Shown one piece after another: positions 22,830 to 34,481 of a stretch of 64,000 nucleotides of DNA. The notes beneath the pieces were generated by a model. The model was not told the origin of the DNA, did not search any database, and saw nothing but the letters and a program-made list of their open reading frames with translations. Every line of letters begins with the position of its first letter. Positions within the stretch are counted from its first letter, which is position 1. This DNA comes from Gnetum montanum (taxonomy: Eukaryota > Streptophyta > Gnetopsida > Gnetales > Gnetaceae), in the NCBI GenBank assembly GCA_015680685.1, contig MNCI01002312.1, positions 151,305 through 215,304 on the forward strand, read 5' to 3'. The position numbers and the translations under genes were made by a program.

Positions 22830-23710
22830 ACACTATACTACGCTGCATAGTGTAGTAGGCGATGTGGAGACTAATCAGATGCACCAAATATGCAGTTGAC
22901 AATGATTCAGCCCTCCAAGATACCTACCCTACTTCACCCTTGAAGCATGATCAGCATGACACAGGAGAATGTGGAAAATTTCATTAGAAATCATCTCCAT
23001 TTGAGTGCTACACTATGCTATGCTACATAGCATAGCACAATGTAGTAGAGTTCTAGTGTGACAATACTTCCACTTAGATTATTTTAACGAAGTAAAAAAA
23101 ATTTCCCACACTTAGATCATCGAAAATGCTTTTTCTGCTACCACTCCAGGACATGACCGACATCCCATGACAAAAAATTTGCAAAGTGAGTCAAAATTCA
23201 GGCCAAACTGAGTATTATGCTATGCTACACTACACAATGTAGCATAGTGTAGCAGGGTCAGAATTCATGAAGGTCCTCCATTAAGTGGTTCTAGCAAAGG
23301 AATTGCAGTTGGCCATGCTTTGACCTCCAAGACTGCCTATCCTAGTTCACCCTAGGGTCCCAATCAAATTTTCTTGAAAAAGAATTGTAGATCAAGCAAG
23401 GATTCATGTGACACTGGCTACTACGCTGTGCTATGCTACACAGTGTAGCATAGCGTAGCAAGGACACAAAGCATAAAAGTGTCCCAATGATGAAATCAGT
23501 AGGTCGTAGGACCTTTCAACATGACAATAGGGTTGCCAATTGCTGAACCTACTTTCCTAGCCATGACTCAGATGGGTATTTTCAATTTTTGGGTAAGATT
23601 TATCTCAAAACTAGCTACTACACCACACTACGCTATGCAGTGTAGGAGAACGTAGTGTGTGGGCATGCACACTACTCTGCTATGTTGAGTAGCATAGGTA
23701 GCGTAACTCT
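22830..23710. repeat. Periodic palindromes in the U3 of the element C LTR
   Basis: Hairpin-forming clusters of CTATGCTACACAGTGTAGCA type lie near 22838, 23005, 23218, 23422 and 23620, about 170-210 bases apart, each inside otherwise variable sequence. A looser one lies near 24015-24070. The same design recurs at 62310-63180. Confidence 0.7.
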
Positions 23711-24150
23711 TGAAAAGAAGCATCAAGACGTCTTTAGCAGCTGCAAAACTTATTGGAAATGGTCATTTCTATTCTAGCATCTTCCTACTAGACAAGATTA
23801 GTAGTTTTGTTTTTTTTTTCACCCCCTGTTGATTCCTAAAGTTGTCCCTATGCTTGACCCTACTTGCAAGAGTAGGGAAGATGTAGGCCTGGAGCATAGG
23901 CTCCACTTTGCATTTGACATTGGTATTGTTTGTAAAAACATGGAAGTTCCCTAGATTTTGGCATATGTAGTTTGAACGGTATGATCACAGCTTAACAAGT
24001 TTCATGTCCAACCTTGTTACATTGTAATGTAGCATATCAGCGTAACACTGTAGCATAGCACTACATGGTAGTATGGCATATCCATGATTCATGCCATGTG
24101 GGACCCAGGACATGTGGTGTCCAAACCACTTCTCTCTCCCACTCTTGGCC

Positions 24151-24160
24151 CTATAAATAC
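24151..24160 (+). promoter_or_regulatory. TATA box of the element C LTR
   Basis: CTATAAATAC in the context GGCCCTATAAATACTC. The equivalent in the last LTR is TGATAAATACC near 63389. Confidence 0.6.
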
Positions 24161-24843
24161 TCTAGCAAACAACATTCAAAAGGTTGGCTTTTGAAGGTTG
24201 GCTTTTTGACTTGGCTTTCTTGCGATTAGAGATTGGCATTTTGGCATTTGGCTTTTTGGTGATTGGCTTTGGCAAAGAGGTTGGCAAGAAAAAGGTTAAC
24301 AAATAGTAAACCCCAGTAGTAGCACTTCCTAGATCTCTCTTAGCCTAGCAAGCATTGGCTCATTAGGTCTGGTTAGTAGGCCATTGGTAGTAGTTTAGGG
24401 GCTATGACCATATCGTTCCATTGTAAGCTATGCCTATCCAGTACTACACACCACTTGTACATCTTCTTCAGCCAAACAAAGATCAAATCCCCTGATTTTG
24501 GGGTAGTGCATTCTCTCACTTAAGCTCATTTCATTTCATTTCACTATATTTTGCATCATTGTGTATTGGTTCACATTTATTGCTCAGTTATATACTCTAT
24601 TATGCTTTTACTATTCTATGTGCCACGGTTTCTCCATTTTAATCTCCACGTGTAACATTTCAAAACCATTGTTCACAAAAGGTTATTGTACACTGTGTAA
24701 GTCCCTGTTTGATTGACCAAACCATTCAGGGCACCCTATTTCTACTTTCTCCAACACGACCCTTGCATGGATTCGGGGTTAGGCTATATACTTGGTAACC
24801 TCTGGGTGTTCCATCCACCGACGTTTTCGAACGTAACACTTTC

Positions 24844-25836
24844 CAGTTCTAATCTCTTGAAACTCCTTTTTGGTTTTCTATTCGAGTCGACAACTTTGGC
24901 TATGGGTGGTGGTAATAGTGGTACAAGATCTTACTCTAGAGGTATTGTGCCAAGGATCTCTAATGCTCAACATAGATACCAAATGGAATTCAAGCTCTCA
25001 ATGTTGCAAAAGGCTATTGATTACTCAGTTATAAAAAATATTCAAAACAATTGAAATTCAGAACCTAAATATGGTGTTTACATTTGGGTTTTATAGGCTT
25101 TTAGGATGCTAATTTGATGTCACAAATTACTATCATGATTATTGATAGATTGGTGTTTATTTGTAAGTGTAATAACTATGATTTTTAGTGTAGTTGACCA
25201 TTTCTAGTAAGTTTTGATGCACCAAGGCCACCAAAACCCATTCGCATAGTAAAAATAGTAAACGAACTTTTGTGACTACATTGGACTTGGAGGACTACAC
25301 TAGGATTTGTTGAAATTTTCTAAAATCATAGTGATTACACTAGCCAAATTGCATCTACCAGAGACCTAACGTAACTATGTTGGCCATTTTGCCATTACTT
25401 GGAAATTGTTACGACTAAGCTAGCCATTGCAAGGAAAATGGAAAACCCAACAACATCAATGTTGATCTTATAGGTACATTGGGCTTTTTGGTGACTACAT
25501 TGGATTTTGTTGCTAGAAAGTCAAAACCCAACACTATCTACAATCTAGCTCCAGCATAGTTGAGGCTATAGCCCTATAGAAACCCATGACAATGCCAAAT
25601 TTGGTAGTCCCTAAGGCACTTTTAGCCTTCCCAAGCCCATATATAGAAATAATAGCACTTTTTCACTTGGAAAGTGAGGTAATAGAAACTTATGAGGCAT
25701 TTTTAAATCCCAAAAAGTCAAAATATGCAAGATAGCAACTCATGGGCTACTAACCTTAGATTTACAATAGAATATTGCATTAAGTTGAATAGTGAAGGTT
25801 ACATGTTACAACATGTGTTTTCTTAGTGGTGTTTCA
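24844..25836 (-). repeat. 3' LTR start region of element C', minus strand
   Basis: On the minus strand TGAAACACCACTAAG begins at 25836, right after the purine tract AAAGAGGGGCCAA (25849-25837), the same arrangement as element C. The body holds several AATGTAGTCAC and ATGGCTAGCTTAGTC type motifs. It is cut at about 24843 by element C. Confidence 0.55.
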
Positions 25837-25849
25837 TTGGCCCCTCTTT

Positions 25850-28100
25850 GTTCATGTTTAGAGCATTGACATGAGAGACATTGACAAAGAATACAAAACA
25901 CCACTACAAGTCTATCATCAATATTCCCTCTTCGCACTTGATCTTGTAGTGTTAAACCATGAAAAAGAGTGCTTGTGATAATGGGATAAGGTTATGATGA
26001 GATAATAACACTTGCAGGTAATGTCTGGTCATGAGGTTTAATAATGAGTTTCATAGGTTGACATCATGGCTATAATCAATAAGGCTTCATGCTTTGTGCT
26101 TTGAAGTGTTGGTCACTCGGTAATGTTTTTGAGAAACCAACACCTAACTCCAAGGTTTCTTTGGTCATTAAGCTTCTTGGTAGTTTTCTTCCTTATCTTT
26201 TTTGGGGTGGAACCTTCATTAGGCTTCATTGACAAGGCTAGGTTTGATTTGATTTCCATCTTTCCATTGGTTTTTGTGTAGGTGTGAAGCAACTTCAACA
26301 CCACACATTTCTTATTGATGAGAACAACACCATCCTTAACCACAATGCTAATAGCTACATTTATGTTGTTGATAGCTTCCAAAGTCTACTCCACCTAGCA
26401 CTGCAAGTTATTTGTAGATCACACCAAACAAAATTCCAAGTTTTGGCTCACTATATTATAATCTTGTGGATCATCCACTTCTTAGTGATGATGTTGTAGT
26501 GAAGTTCATGGATAACATAATTAAAACTTATGAATGGAATCATCGTAACTACCCAACTTTGATTAAGCTCTTTAAAATCATCATCCATGTTATTTAAAAT
26601 GCATCACTTAATCAATACTGTAGTTTGTGGCAACTTCTAAGATTAGGAACAAGAGGTGATTCGGTTATGCTTATATCCCTCCCTTATCCTCATACGAGAA
26701 AACCTCTTAGTAACCTTCATCAAATCTTGTAGAACCTCCATCGACAAAGCCTCCATCTCCATTATTTTCAAGAAGATTATCACTATCAACATCTATCACG
26801 TTTTCTACATATGTTAAATCATTTGAACCTTCTTGAAGTTTTGAACTGTGAATTTCCTCTTTTTTAGCTTCTTCTATTAGCTTCTTTACAAGCTTGATCC
26901 AATGAACTATTAAGATCAATATGACAATCCTTATTTTGATGAGGTACCCATATTTTGAGCTCTCTACTTGACCCTCCAATTCTTAAATTTTGGAATAAAA
27001 TTATGAACCAAGTTTTTCTTAGCAATGACCATCACTACTCCATGAAATGGTAGAAATGTGCCCACACCGGTGTAGTCACAAGCCTCCTCAATGTAGTCAC
27101 ATAATGAAAATGGAATTTGACTTGTTTCTACTTCATAATTTATCAATGCAAGATCACCAGAGGTCTCAGAGAAGTGTGGAGGTCAAAATATGGAAATCTA
27201 GAGGTTTTTATTTATTTTTAGAAATCCACCTTGATCCAACTATGCTAGGATTATGCTGGCCAGTGTAGTTAGGGTCACCCCTAGTGTAGTATATAGTGTG
27301 GATGGAATTTAACCTTTTTTGAATTAGTTGTTTGCTATTTCAAGGCTACGAGAGGTTCTATGGTGAAGTTGATGCTAAAATGTGTCAATTTAAGGCTATT
27401 TATGGTTATTTCTTTCTCAACTACTAGTGACTATGCTAGCCAGTGTAGTTGAGGCCTTCCCTAATGTAGTTTCAATAAGAAAATGATTTTTGACAGGTTT
27501 CAAGCAATTCTAAAGTGGCTTGAGATCTTGGTTAGGGTTTGGCATATGGAGTTGTCATTCTGAAGTCCATTAGATTTTGGTTTATGTTTGAAAAAATATT
27601 TCTACTAATGACTATGCTGGCCAATGTAGTTAGGCTATTGGTTAGTGTAGTTACCACAAATGATATATTTTGGCATGAGTTTGCCTGGTTTCCATCAATG
27701 TCAACACTTGGTTTTTGTTTTGGGCATAAGGTTTCATCGCATGGATCAGCAATTGGGAGGTAAGTTTAGGCATTTATTGGATTCTTCAATTCACTTCAAT
27801 GCTTCTAGGTACTTGAAACCCAACATAATCACCCTAGAAAACTAAAAATCCAAGTGTATTAGGATTTCCATTGGCTTTCTTCCTAGGCACCTAGTAGGGT
27901 CCACCTTGAATTTGAAAATTTTTATGCATCAGTTTCCCACTGACCCAACATAGTCCTACTTACCAATTATGATCATTGAGTTCAATGAGACTTGGCTAAG
28001 TGTTTTGGAAAACCAGGGTTTTCCAAGAGAGCGCATAAGTATCGAAGTGATTTTCAAGTTCCAATGCCTTGGATCAGATATCTACACCTACTTTAGAACC
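25850..28100. other. Spacer of C' with CTATGCTGGCCA-type repeats, no gene recognised
   Basis: Scattered units such as GACTATGCTAGCCAGTGTAG (about 27430), GACTATGCTGGCCAATGTAG (about 27610) and GGATTATGCTGGCCAGTGTAG-like (about 27250) resemble the repeat style of Tat leaders. Minus-strand open stretches at 26113-26382, 26707-26979 and 26964-27146 show no known domain. The expected RT-integrase of C' was not found here. Confidence 0.4.
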
Positions 28101-29993
28101 TTCCACTTTCATCCTCAATGTAGTTGAGTTTTTTACACCAAGAGGCTAGCGTAGTTTCTTTAGAAGGCTTCAAAAACCCAAAGACCTCAACTGCTCCTAC
28201 GTTGATTACCACTATGTCAAGGAGGACTTAAATTACTAAGAAACCTACTACTTTGGAAGAGGTTGATACTACTACCCAAGGCCTTTCTATTCTACCATGG
28301 CCTATGATAGCTAAGAGCACCTATACCATGATGCCTAGGTATACATATTCTAGCCTTTTCTTAGAAAACTTCACTAGAATCCTAGGCATTTTTGGTCATG
28401 ATGGTTTGTGTGTTTGTTTTTTTGAATTTTGTAAAAATACTACATTATATCTAGGCTATTTATATGGGTTTATTATGTTTCTTGGGTTGTGGGATTGGTA
28501 CATGTTGAATTAAAAAAATTATTTCTACTATTTCTAGGCATTTTTTTATGGTTTTGGGCAAAAAAGAAATACCATTTTTGTAATTTTTTTCCTATCTAAA
28601 TGGTTTATATTTTTTGATTTTTGTATCTATAAAATTGTAGTACTATGTTTAATGGTCATGTAAAATTTTGAACCACCTTATTCTAACCTATAGTTAATTC
28701 TCTTTGAATTTTTTCATAAGATAGTGCAGAGTGGGTTTTTAGTTTTAGCTATTTTTCACATGGTAATTTGGTAATTTTTTGTGTTAGATTGGTTAATGAT
28801 TTATTAGTTTTAAGGCTATGGGTTTTTAGAATTCTATTTAAGGATTCCAAAAACTATGGAATCATGGAATTTGGATGTGTAGTTAATTTTTTGTGAATTT
28901 TTTCCTAAACTCATGTGAAATGGGGTTTTACTATTACGGTTGGATTTATGTCACTTTAGTAGTGTTTTCTGCATAAACAACTTGGAATTTTTATGATATC
29001 TAGTTTTGGATATCTAATTTTTTAAAAGATTCTAATGACTATAGAATCATTGAATTTGTTTATGTAGTTGATTTTTAATGAATTTTTTGGTGCACTGGTG
29101 TCAAAGTGTTATTTTTTTATTGCAGTTTACCCCTGTGAAGATAGGCAGCGTTGGCATTTTGAAAAAAATTTTCAACCAATGTCTCAAGATTTTAGGGATG
29201 CTCTTAGGTTTTTGGGAGGGTTTTCAAGTGGTTTCAACTAAGTTAAATTTTTCTTGATATTTTTTATTGGTTATCTACAGTGGCCATTTTCCATAGTTCG
29301 GTGTTATTGTGAAGTTTTCTATGGAGTGTTGTCATGGTTTTGGTTAAGGTTTCAAATTTTTCCTAGGCTTGGAAGCTTAGCACAGAAACCCATTTTTTTT
29401 TTTTTGAATTTTTGTTGCCCACAACACTTACAATCTTAGGGAAAAAGAAATTTAGCTCTAATCTATCATTTTTGGTCAAGTGTGAACTACCTTGTACAAT
29501 TGCAATTTTTCCATGAAAACTACAAACCTCCTTGTCTATATAGGCAATGATGGTATTAGTATTGCTATTTAATGGCTTACAAAATTTTCTACATGTTGTG
29601 TTTTTAGTTCTAAATAGTCATTTTGAAGTTTTAGAAAATTTTAACTATTCTTCTTAGAAGTTTTACTATGGCTAATTTCACCATTAATTAGGATGCTTAG
29701 AAAAATTTTGCAAAAATCAAGTTGGTGTTTTGACTATAGTAGTAGGTACAAGCTAGTTTTCATGCTTTTGATGTTTTTGCATAAAAAATTTACACTTTTA
29801 TGCATATCTTAACATGGAAACTACCATCAATTGTTAGTAGGTCACTCGGTTGTACATAGTTTTGGTTTGGTTTGGTTTGGTTGTTTACATGAAAACATTG
29901 ATATTAAGGTTGTAGTTATTTTAGTTATTTAAAGATTGGTTATATTTGGTTATGGCTATTTAGGGTTGTGACAATTATTATTGTTGTATGTAG
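28100..29993 (+). other. 5' part of the plus-strand antisense-cassette gene copy (C'), mostly intron-like
   Basis: A possible first exon with STAPTLITTMSRRT-like sequence and EEVDTTTQGLSILPWPMIAK lies at about 28170-28390. T-rich, intron-like sequence follows. A possible exon begins after TTATTGCAG near 29127 (PCEDRQRWHFEKN). An acceptor GTATGTAG ends at 29993 just before the FCP1-like exon. These exon calls are weak. GGTTT occurs about four times in tandem near 29865-29885. Confidence 0.3.
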
Positions 29994-30444
29994 ACCTTCC
30001 TCAAGCCATCTTGGTGGTGATAGAGCTGGTGGGGTTGCTATGTTGCTTTCATACCATGAGGCCTAACACCCCACCTACTTACATGACTTTGGAGTGTGGG
30101 TCATTATGGTTCTAGCTAGGGGGATAAGAGTTCTTGGCCTCTTTGCTACAAAAATTTAGCGTGATGATATGGTCATACTTATTAGCCCACACAACTATCG
30201 TCATTGTTCAGAGTTTGTTGCCTTGGTCTTCTAACTTAATCATCAAGTTCACAGAAGAGAATCTTGAGATATGCACGAAGGACAAGGTGCTTGATAGCAC
30301 TCATACAAGAGGGGCTTGTAAGTTGTCCAAGATTTGAGACATGCTAGAATTCAACTTGTATAATGCTAACAACACTTTGTTAATTGAATGCCAGACCCAC
30401 ATACTATTTCAAAATCCTTCCAATACTATCTACTATGTGGAAGG
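29994..30444 (+). pseudogene. FCP1/NLI-like phosphatase-type exon of the antisense gene, C' copy
   Basis: Bounded by an acceptor TAG at 29991-29993 and a donor GTAATC at 30445. Reads FLASLLQKFSVMIWSYLLAH, TKDKVLDSTH, YNANNTLLIECQ and LFQNPSNTIYYVEG. NTLLI and NPSNTIY are closer to the FCP1-homology pattern than in the C copy, but the DD of the second catalytic motif is ECQ here. One TGA lies near 30336. Agreement of the two copies across diverged DNA shows this was a real exon. Confidence 0.55.
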
Positions 30445-30547
30445 GTAATCATGGTTTTTAAGTTTTTATTTTTGGCTATTATAATTATTGGTTTTACTAG
30501 GATATTTGCTTTTAACATTTTTCTTTCTTGAATTTGTGTACTTATAG
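30445..30547 (+). other. GT-AG intron of the cassette gene (C')
   Basis: GTAATC donor after GTGGAAGG, acceptor ACTTATAG at 30547, 103 bases, T-rich. The C copy has an interruption at the same codon (about 14950-14885, minus strand), with a damaged acceptor. Confidence 0.55.
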
Positions 30548-30813
30548 GTACATGGTGGATGAGAAAAGATTCATCAAGCAAGACTAGCTTCTATCTTTAG
30601 TCTAAACAGCATTGGAGGTTTTTGCCAAAAGCCCCATAGTAAGGCTTGCGGTAGTGGAGCAACTAAGAGGTGACATGGGTAGGTACACCACATGTTACTC
30701 CAAAGCCTACCAATGTTGTTTAGCCAATGGGACAATGCATGGTTGGTGGGATAATTAATATCTCACCCACATACCCATTGAAGGCCCCCTGCAACCCTCT
30801 TTCAGCAAGAAAG
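30548..30813 (+). pseudogene. Short exon of the cassette gene (C')
   Basis: Reads YMVDEKRFIKQD, then TALEVFAKSPIVRLAVVEQL and GDMGRYTTCYSKAYQ. It aligns with FVIDKDGLHDHEG, LALAQTAL and YPAKYAKFYVKCE in the C copy (14890-14640, minus strand). Function unknown. It ends at donor GTAAAAG (30814) and is followed by a 194-base intron with acceptor ATTGTAG at 31007. Confidence 0.45.
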
Positions 30814-31007
30814 GTAAAAGTTATTTTTTTTGTTTTCATGTCAACATTTTCATGGTTGTACGGTTGTAGGTTACTTAGGCTTTAAGTGTCTAAATAGTTT
30901 TAATGGATATGTTTGACTATAAATTTCGTTTCAATTTAGTTATACTTGTTATATGTTTTGCTTTATGTGCCCATGCCTATGCTAATCAACCCTTTGTTAT
31001 ATTGTAG
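30814..31007 (+). other. GT-AG intron of the cassette gene (C')
   Basis: Donor AAAGGTAAAAG, acceptor TTATATTGTAG, 194 bases, T-rich. The C copy shows an acceptor GATTGCTGCAG at the corresponding place (about 14513, minus strand). Confidence 0.5.
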
Positions 31008-32040
31008 GTGTTAGCACCTCCTCCATCATTACACTTGTTATTTCAGGATGCTCTAAGGAGACTTTGATTCTCAAGTATGGAGAGGTGGATTTAGTGTAGT
31101 AGTGGTTGGCTAGCAAGGTACCTAGACCTATTCAAGAAAACATTTCTAATTTCAGTTTGCTTGATCTATTTGCCCCTAGCCCCACTATCCCTACCCCTGG
31201 GATGATGAACATCATTGACTCCTTTAATCAAGGAGTAAAGAAGTTCATCATCCAAGTTCATGATATGCCTATTACCTTGACCATTAATGAATCCACTTTT
31301 AGTGATCTCTTTGGTATTCCTCATGAAGGCCTAAAGTTTGTCACTAAGGTGGGTAAAGATGTGGAGCACCAAGAGGAGGTGGAGGAGTTGCTAGGCACTC
31401 GATGTGATCATAAGGGATTGTCTTGTAGCCAATTCAAGGCTAAGGAGGCATATCCCTTGTTCCACTCCCAGGGGTTCCCCAAGTTATTTTCATAGGAACA
31501 ATCATGAGGATTGAACATGCATGAACCATGAAGAATGCTCTTTTGGAGGATGCTCGATTCAACTGGACTGGTCACTTAGTTTCTAGGCTTCATAGTGAAA
31601 TCCCCAAACTCCATGACAACCTCACAACAAAATGCCACATGCATTATGCATTCTTCTCAACATATTTGAGAAGGTTCATGGAGTTCCTAGTGGTAAGGAA
31701 GGATAGAAAATGGATAAGCCAAGATCCATCCCAACTCTCTAAACCATGGGTTAAACATGTTTATCTCACTATGTAGGCTTAGAACTAGCTAGAGGATGTT
31801 GGGTAGTCACTGTCTATTATCACTAAGGCACTTAGTGGTAGGTGTTGTGTTTCCCTTGATAGCATGAGGATTGAGCCCTAGGTTATGTGTGGAGATGTAG
31901 ATCAGGCTAGGACATTATGAGCTGAAGCTGAGGATTTAGTTAGAGCCAAACTGAAGAGGCCCATGGTCAAAGAGGAAGCACCAATCATTAAGTAACCCTC
32001 CAAGATAAGGTTTGTGGTGAGACTTGGCTCAGTAAGCAAT
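31008..32040 (+). pseudogene. Central exon(s) of the cassette gene (C')
   Basis: LILKYGEVDL near 31070, then ENISNFSLLDLFAPSPTIPT, TLTINESTFSDLFGIPHEGL, HQEEVEELLGTRCDHKG and FHSQGFPKLFS up to 31495. A frame change leads to EDARFNWTGHLVSRLHSEI and YAFFSTYLRRFMEFLVV (31528-31776). Further decayed coding follows to about 32035 (LVRAKLKRPMVKEEAPI). Aligns with the C copy at 14530-13490. No known function. Confidence 0.5.
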
Positions 32041-32167
32041 TTGGTCACAAGTATGGTTAACTTATCTTAGTTGTTTCACATTTTTGTATTATGTTATAGG
32101 GCTATATTGTTATTATAAGGTAAGATATACTAAGTTATGCCATGTTTTGCTCTTGTTGTTGTTGTAG

Positions 32168-32385
32168 ACAAACAACAAGAGTTAGCAACCCAAGCAACAA
32201 CAACAATAGAGGTGGAGCAAAGGCACCTAGAGGAGGAGATCCTACAACATCATGTGGATGAAGGATTATCCAATGTCCCATTGGATGACTTTGAGACCAT
32301 ATTCAATTCCTCACTGCTAGGTGAACCACCTATCATCATTCAAGAGAATGCTCCAAGTATGTATACATTTGTTTCATATGTTTAA
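32168..32385 (+). pseudogene. Acidic exon of the cassette gene (C')
   Basis: After an acceptor TTGTTGTAG (32167) it reads KQQELATQATTTIEVEQRHL, then EEEILQHHVDEGLSNVPLDD and FNSSLLGEPPIIIQENAPS. VDEGLSNVPLDD matches LLDSVPMDDPPTLTP in the C copy (13140-13090, minus strand). Acidic, with no known domain. Confidence 0.45.
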
Positions 32386-32735
32386 GCTATGTTGTTTTGT
32401 GCTTAAGCTTAGTATTAATCGTTTGTGGGTTGTTATGCTTACCTTAGCTACTAAGCCTTAGCCTATAGCCTCCACCTCCACATTTCGCATGAAGAAATGA
32501 ATGAATGTTATAGACAAGAGGGATTTCATGTAGGGGATAGCTAAGGATATGATTGATCAATTACATCAATTTGCTCCCGATATGGGTAAATACTTAGTTT
32601 ATCTTGCACTTCATAGTTTTTTCTTTAGTGTTGTATTGTTTTAGTTATTTTGTTGTTTGTTATCCTTTGGCTATTTGGTTACTTATTGTTTTTTCTTATG
32701 TTTTATTTTATGTTATTTTTAATACCTAAGCTTAG
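32386..32735 (+). other. Intron-like, T-rich stretch with traces of one short exon
   Basis: Long T-rich runs and CTTAG/CTAAG acceptor-like sites. A short possible exon (GMAKDMIDQLHQFAPDM-like) lies near 32530-32585. Nothing else recognisable. Confidence 0.3.
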
Positions 32736-33545
32736 ATGGGATCCCAACCGTCCCATTGAGATCAATGCCTTACCCAGCCTATCATCAAATGTAGAGAGTG
32801 TACCATGTACGATATATGAAAGTGCCATTGTTATGCATTTTCATGTACCAAAAACTTCATGGGAAATTCAACATTCCAATGAGTTCCTATGGGAATGTGT
32901 TGTAGTGTTGGAGAAAGAAAATAAGAGACTAGTTGAGGTAAATAAAGATCTCAAGGATCATAAGGAATTCATGGAAGCCCAAGTGGCTAATAGAAATTCC
33001 TTGCAAACCAAAGAGAATGAATGGGCACAGTACTAGAATGTCATCCATGGCAAGTTACCTTTGCCAAGGAGGTTGTTGAACAGAAGCTACAAATTAACTT
33101 GCTAGTGTGCAATACTATGGAGTGGAGAGACTATTATGCTTGGATTCTCGAGTGGGACAGAGCATAGAAGGACCACAAGAAGAAGTATAAGGCTAAGCGT
33201 GAAGCATACCTTAAGTGGTTAAAGGAGGAGTCCATCAAACAATGCAAGTTAGAGCTGTTCGTGAGGGGGATTTAGGCAGAAGATGTCTTTGAACTATTTG
33301 AAGGCATCCTAACCATGGTTGGATCCCCATCTCCTCAGGCCACTATTGCTTTTGGAGAAGTGACTACTAGGATGTTTTCATGGGAGCCACCCACTTGTAC
33401 AAACATTGATGACAACAACACCCTCATAGGCATAAATCTTGGGGAGGTGGACTGGTTCCACATGACTGAGGAATAGATCCTGCATCGTTTAGAAGTTGGT
33501 CTTTGAAATTTCCTGTCAGAAGATGCTTCCAAGCCCTTTAGGGTT
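32736..33545 (+). pseudogene. Coiled-coil exon of the cassette gene (C')
   Basis: WDPNRPIEINALPSL, then NEFLWECVVVLEKENKRLVE and HKEFMEAQVANRNSLQTKE show heptad-like Leu/Val spacing. After stops it continues KKKYKAKREAYLKWLKEESI, LGEVDWFHMTEE and LHRLEVGL. It matches the C copy up to its last intron. A GT donor probably follows near 33541. The next exon (37291) is displaced by the 3.6-kb insertion that landed in this intron. Confidence 0.5.
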
Positions 33546-33566
33546 TGCTTATTTAAGTTTGTTGGC

Positions 33567-33571
33567 ACATT
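33567..33571. repeat. Left target-site duplication CATTT
   Basis: CATTT directly precedes the TG at 33572. An identical CATTT follows the CA at 37204. Confidence 0.6.
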
Positions 33572-33639
33572 TTGATCATTTAATAGAGTAGGCTTTATGA
33601 AATATATTCCATCCTTCTTTTTATGAATGCTATGTGCTA

Positions 33640-34020
33640 TTTTTTGAGGGTGAGAAGCAAGGGACCTTCCTTGTTTTACAAAGACGAACATCAAAAGTGC
33701 TGCAGAATTATTATGGTTGCACCACTTACGTGAGCCCTTAGAGGCCTTAGGGCTTGGATAACTGGATAGTGGCGCAATCAATCCCCTGGAACCAGCTTAA
33801 ACGTTCCTATTGTCCAAGTGGATCCATCGTTGAAGGGCTTGATGACGGTGTGGGCAGTCTAATTAAATTTAACCTGCTAGCCAATGTTAGCGGTGACATT
33901 GTCTGAAAATTATTGCGGGAAATGAATGTTCCCGTCAACGCTTTGCATACTCAGGCGTACGTTTCTATTGGATGCGAGCCGTGCACAAGGCCAGTATTGC
34001 CGGGACAACCTGAACTAGAA
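33640..34020 (+). pseudogene. APR: Fragment of plastid 5'-adenylylsulfate (APS) reductase
   Basis: Three frames carry successive parts of the reductase domain: VRSKGPSLFYKDEHQKCCRI from 33650, VPIVQVDPSLKG near 33805, then DDGVGSLIKFNLLANVSGDI and [20 protein letters not shown] with [11 protein letters not shown] to about 34010. The CC pair and the SIGCEPCT motif are typical of APS reductases, which reduce APS to sulfite in plastid sulfur assimilation. Frameshifts near 33730 and 33830 and a TGA at 33904 kill it. The transit peptide and thioredoxin-like C-terminus are absent. It breaks off after LEGKW. Confidence 0.9.
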
Positions 34021-34085
34021 GGAAAGTGGTGCTCTCCGATGATGTGCAGGATTATCAGCAAATTGCATTACCTTATCAAACTTCA

Positions 34086-34475
34086 AAGTGGGCCACTCCA
34101 CTCATGGAAAGTGTCTGTGAGAAGGCAAGAAACTGGCGGACATTCCTGCACAACATGGCGCATCATATTTTCAACATGAACCACCATGGCGCTTCTCACG
34201 GATTTATGAAGCTCTAGTCTGTACACATGTCTGTCCGTCTGCGGTGGAAGTCAGTCTGGAATCTGCAAAGATTTGAGATCAATTCCCAGAGCATCTCTGC
34301 TCTGGAGAATTGGGTCTTCTCTATCGATGGTTTTCAGCAACTCTAAGTGGGCTGCTTCTGTGTTGACGAATGTTACCACTACACCTGCCTCTGCAATCTT
34401 TCGCACCAGCTGAAGCATCGGATTCTTGTAGCCCTGCAATGCAAACACAACCGCTACCACATGCGGGAAGTCTAC
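34086..34475 (-). pseudogene. Fragment of a family 1 UDP-glycosyltransferase (N-terminal part)
   Basis: On the minus strand a single frame reads [40 protein letters not shown] and GIDLKSLQIPD. After one TGA (34253-34251) it continues [20 protein letters not shown] and [19 protein letters not shown], stopping at 34083. This is the acceptor-binding N-terminal domain of plant UGTs, which glycosylate small molecules. The conserved catalytic His of the QGHxNP motif is Tyr here (QGYKNP). The C-terminal sugar-nucleotide signature is absent. It is the only captured piece in reverse orientation. Confidence 0.9.
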
Positions 34476-34481
34476 AATTCA

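Larger units (their letters stand above)
8238..24838 (+). mobile_element. Element C: Tat-type Ty3/gypsy element with an antisense gene cassette
   Basis: Both ends carry the LTR start TGAAACACCATCAATTTTAG (8238 and 22426). Inside, on the plus strand: gag, protease, RT, RNase H, second RNase H, integrase and tail. On the minus strand between protease and RT is a multi-exon gene (11807-16484). CTTCC lies just before 8238 and CTTTC just after 24838, a possible imperfect target-site duplication. The 5' LTR keeps only about its first 65 bases, so a deletion removed the rest. The second RNase H placed between RNase H and integrase is the Tat hallmark. Confidence 0.85.
22426..24838 (+). repeat. 3' LTR of element C
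   Basis: Starts TGAAACACCATC after a purine tract. It carries five or more palindromic TAGCATAGC clusters in U3, a TATA box at 24151-24160 and a U5 ending near GTAACA at 24838. The U5 part matches 63870-64000 (AAGTCCCTGT, CCATTCAGGG-type blocks). The right end is inferred from the CA terminus and the short flanking repeat, so it may be off by some bases. Confidence 0.7.

Noticed and set aside
33520-33545. SKPFRV as the N-terminal continuation of the APS reductase piece
   Set aside because: It lies left of the CATTT duplication and TG start at 33572 and fits the cassette gene's exon better. I treat the match as chance.
33335-33781. 148-codon minus-strand ORF
   Set aside because: It overlaps the coiled-coil exon and the APS reductase piece, both clear on the plus strand.
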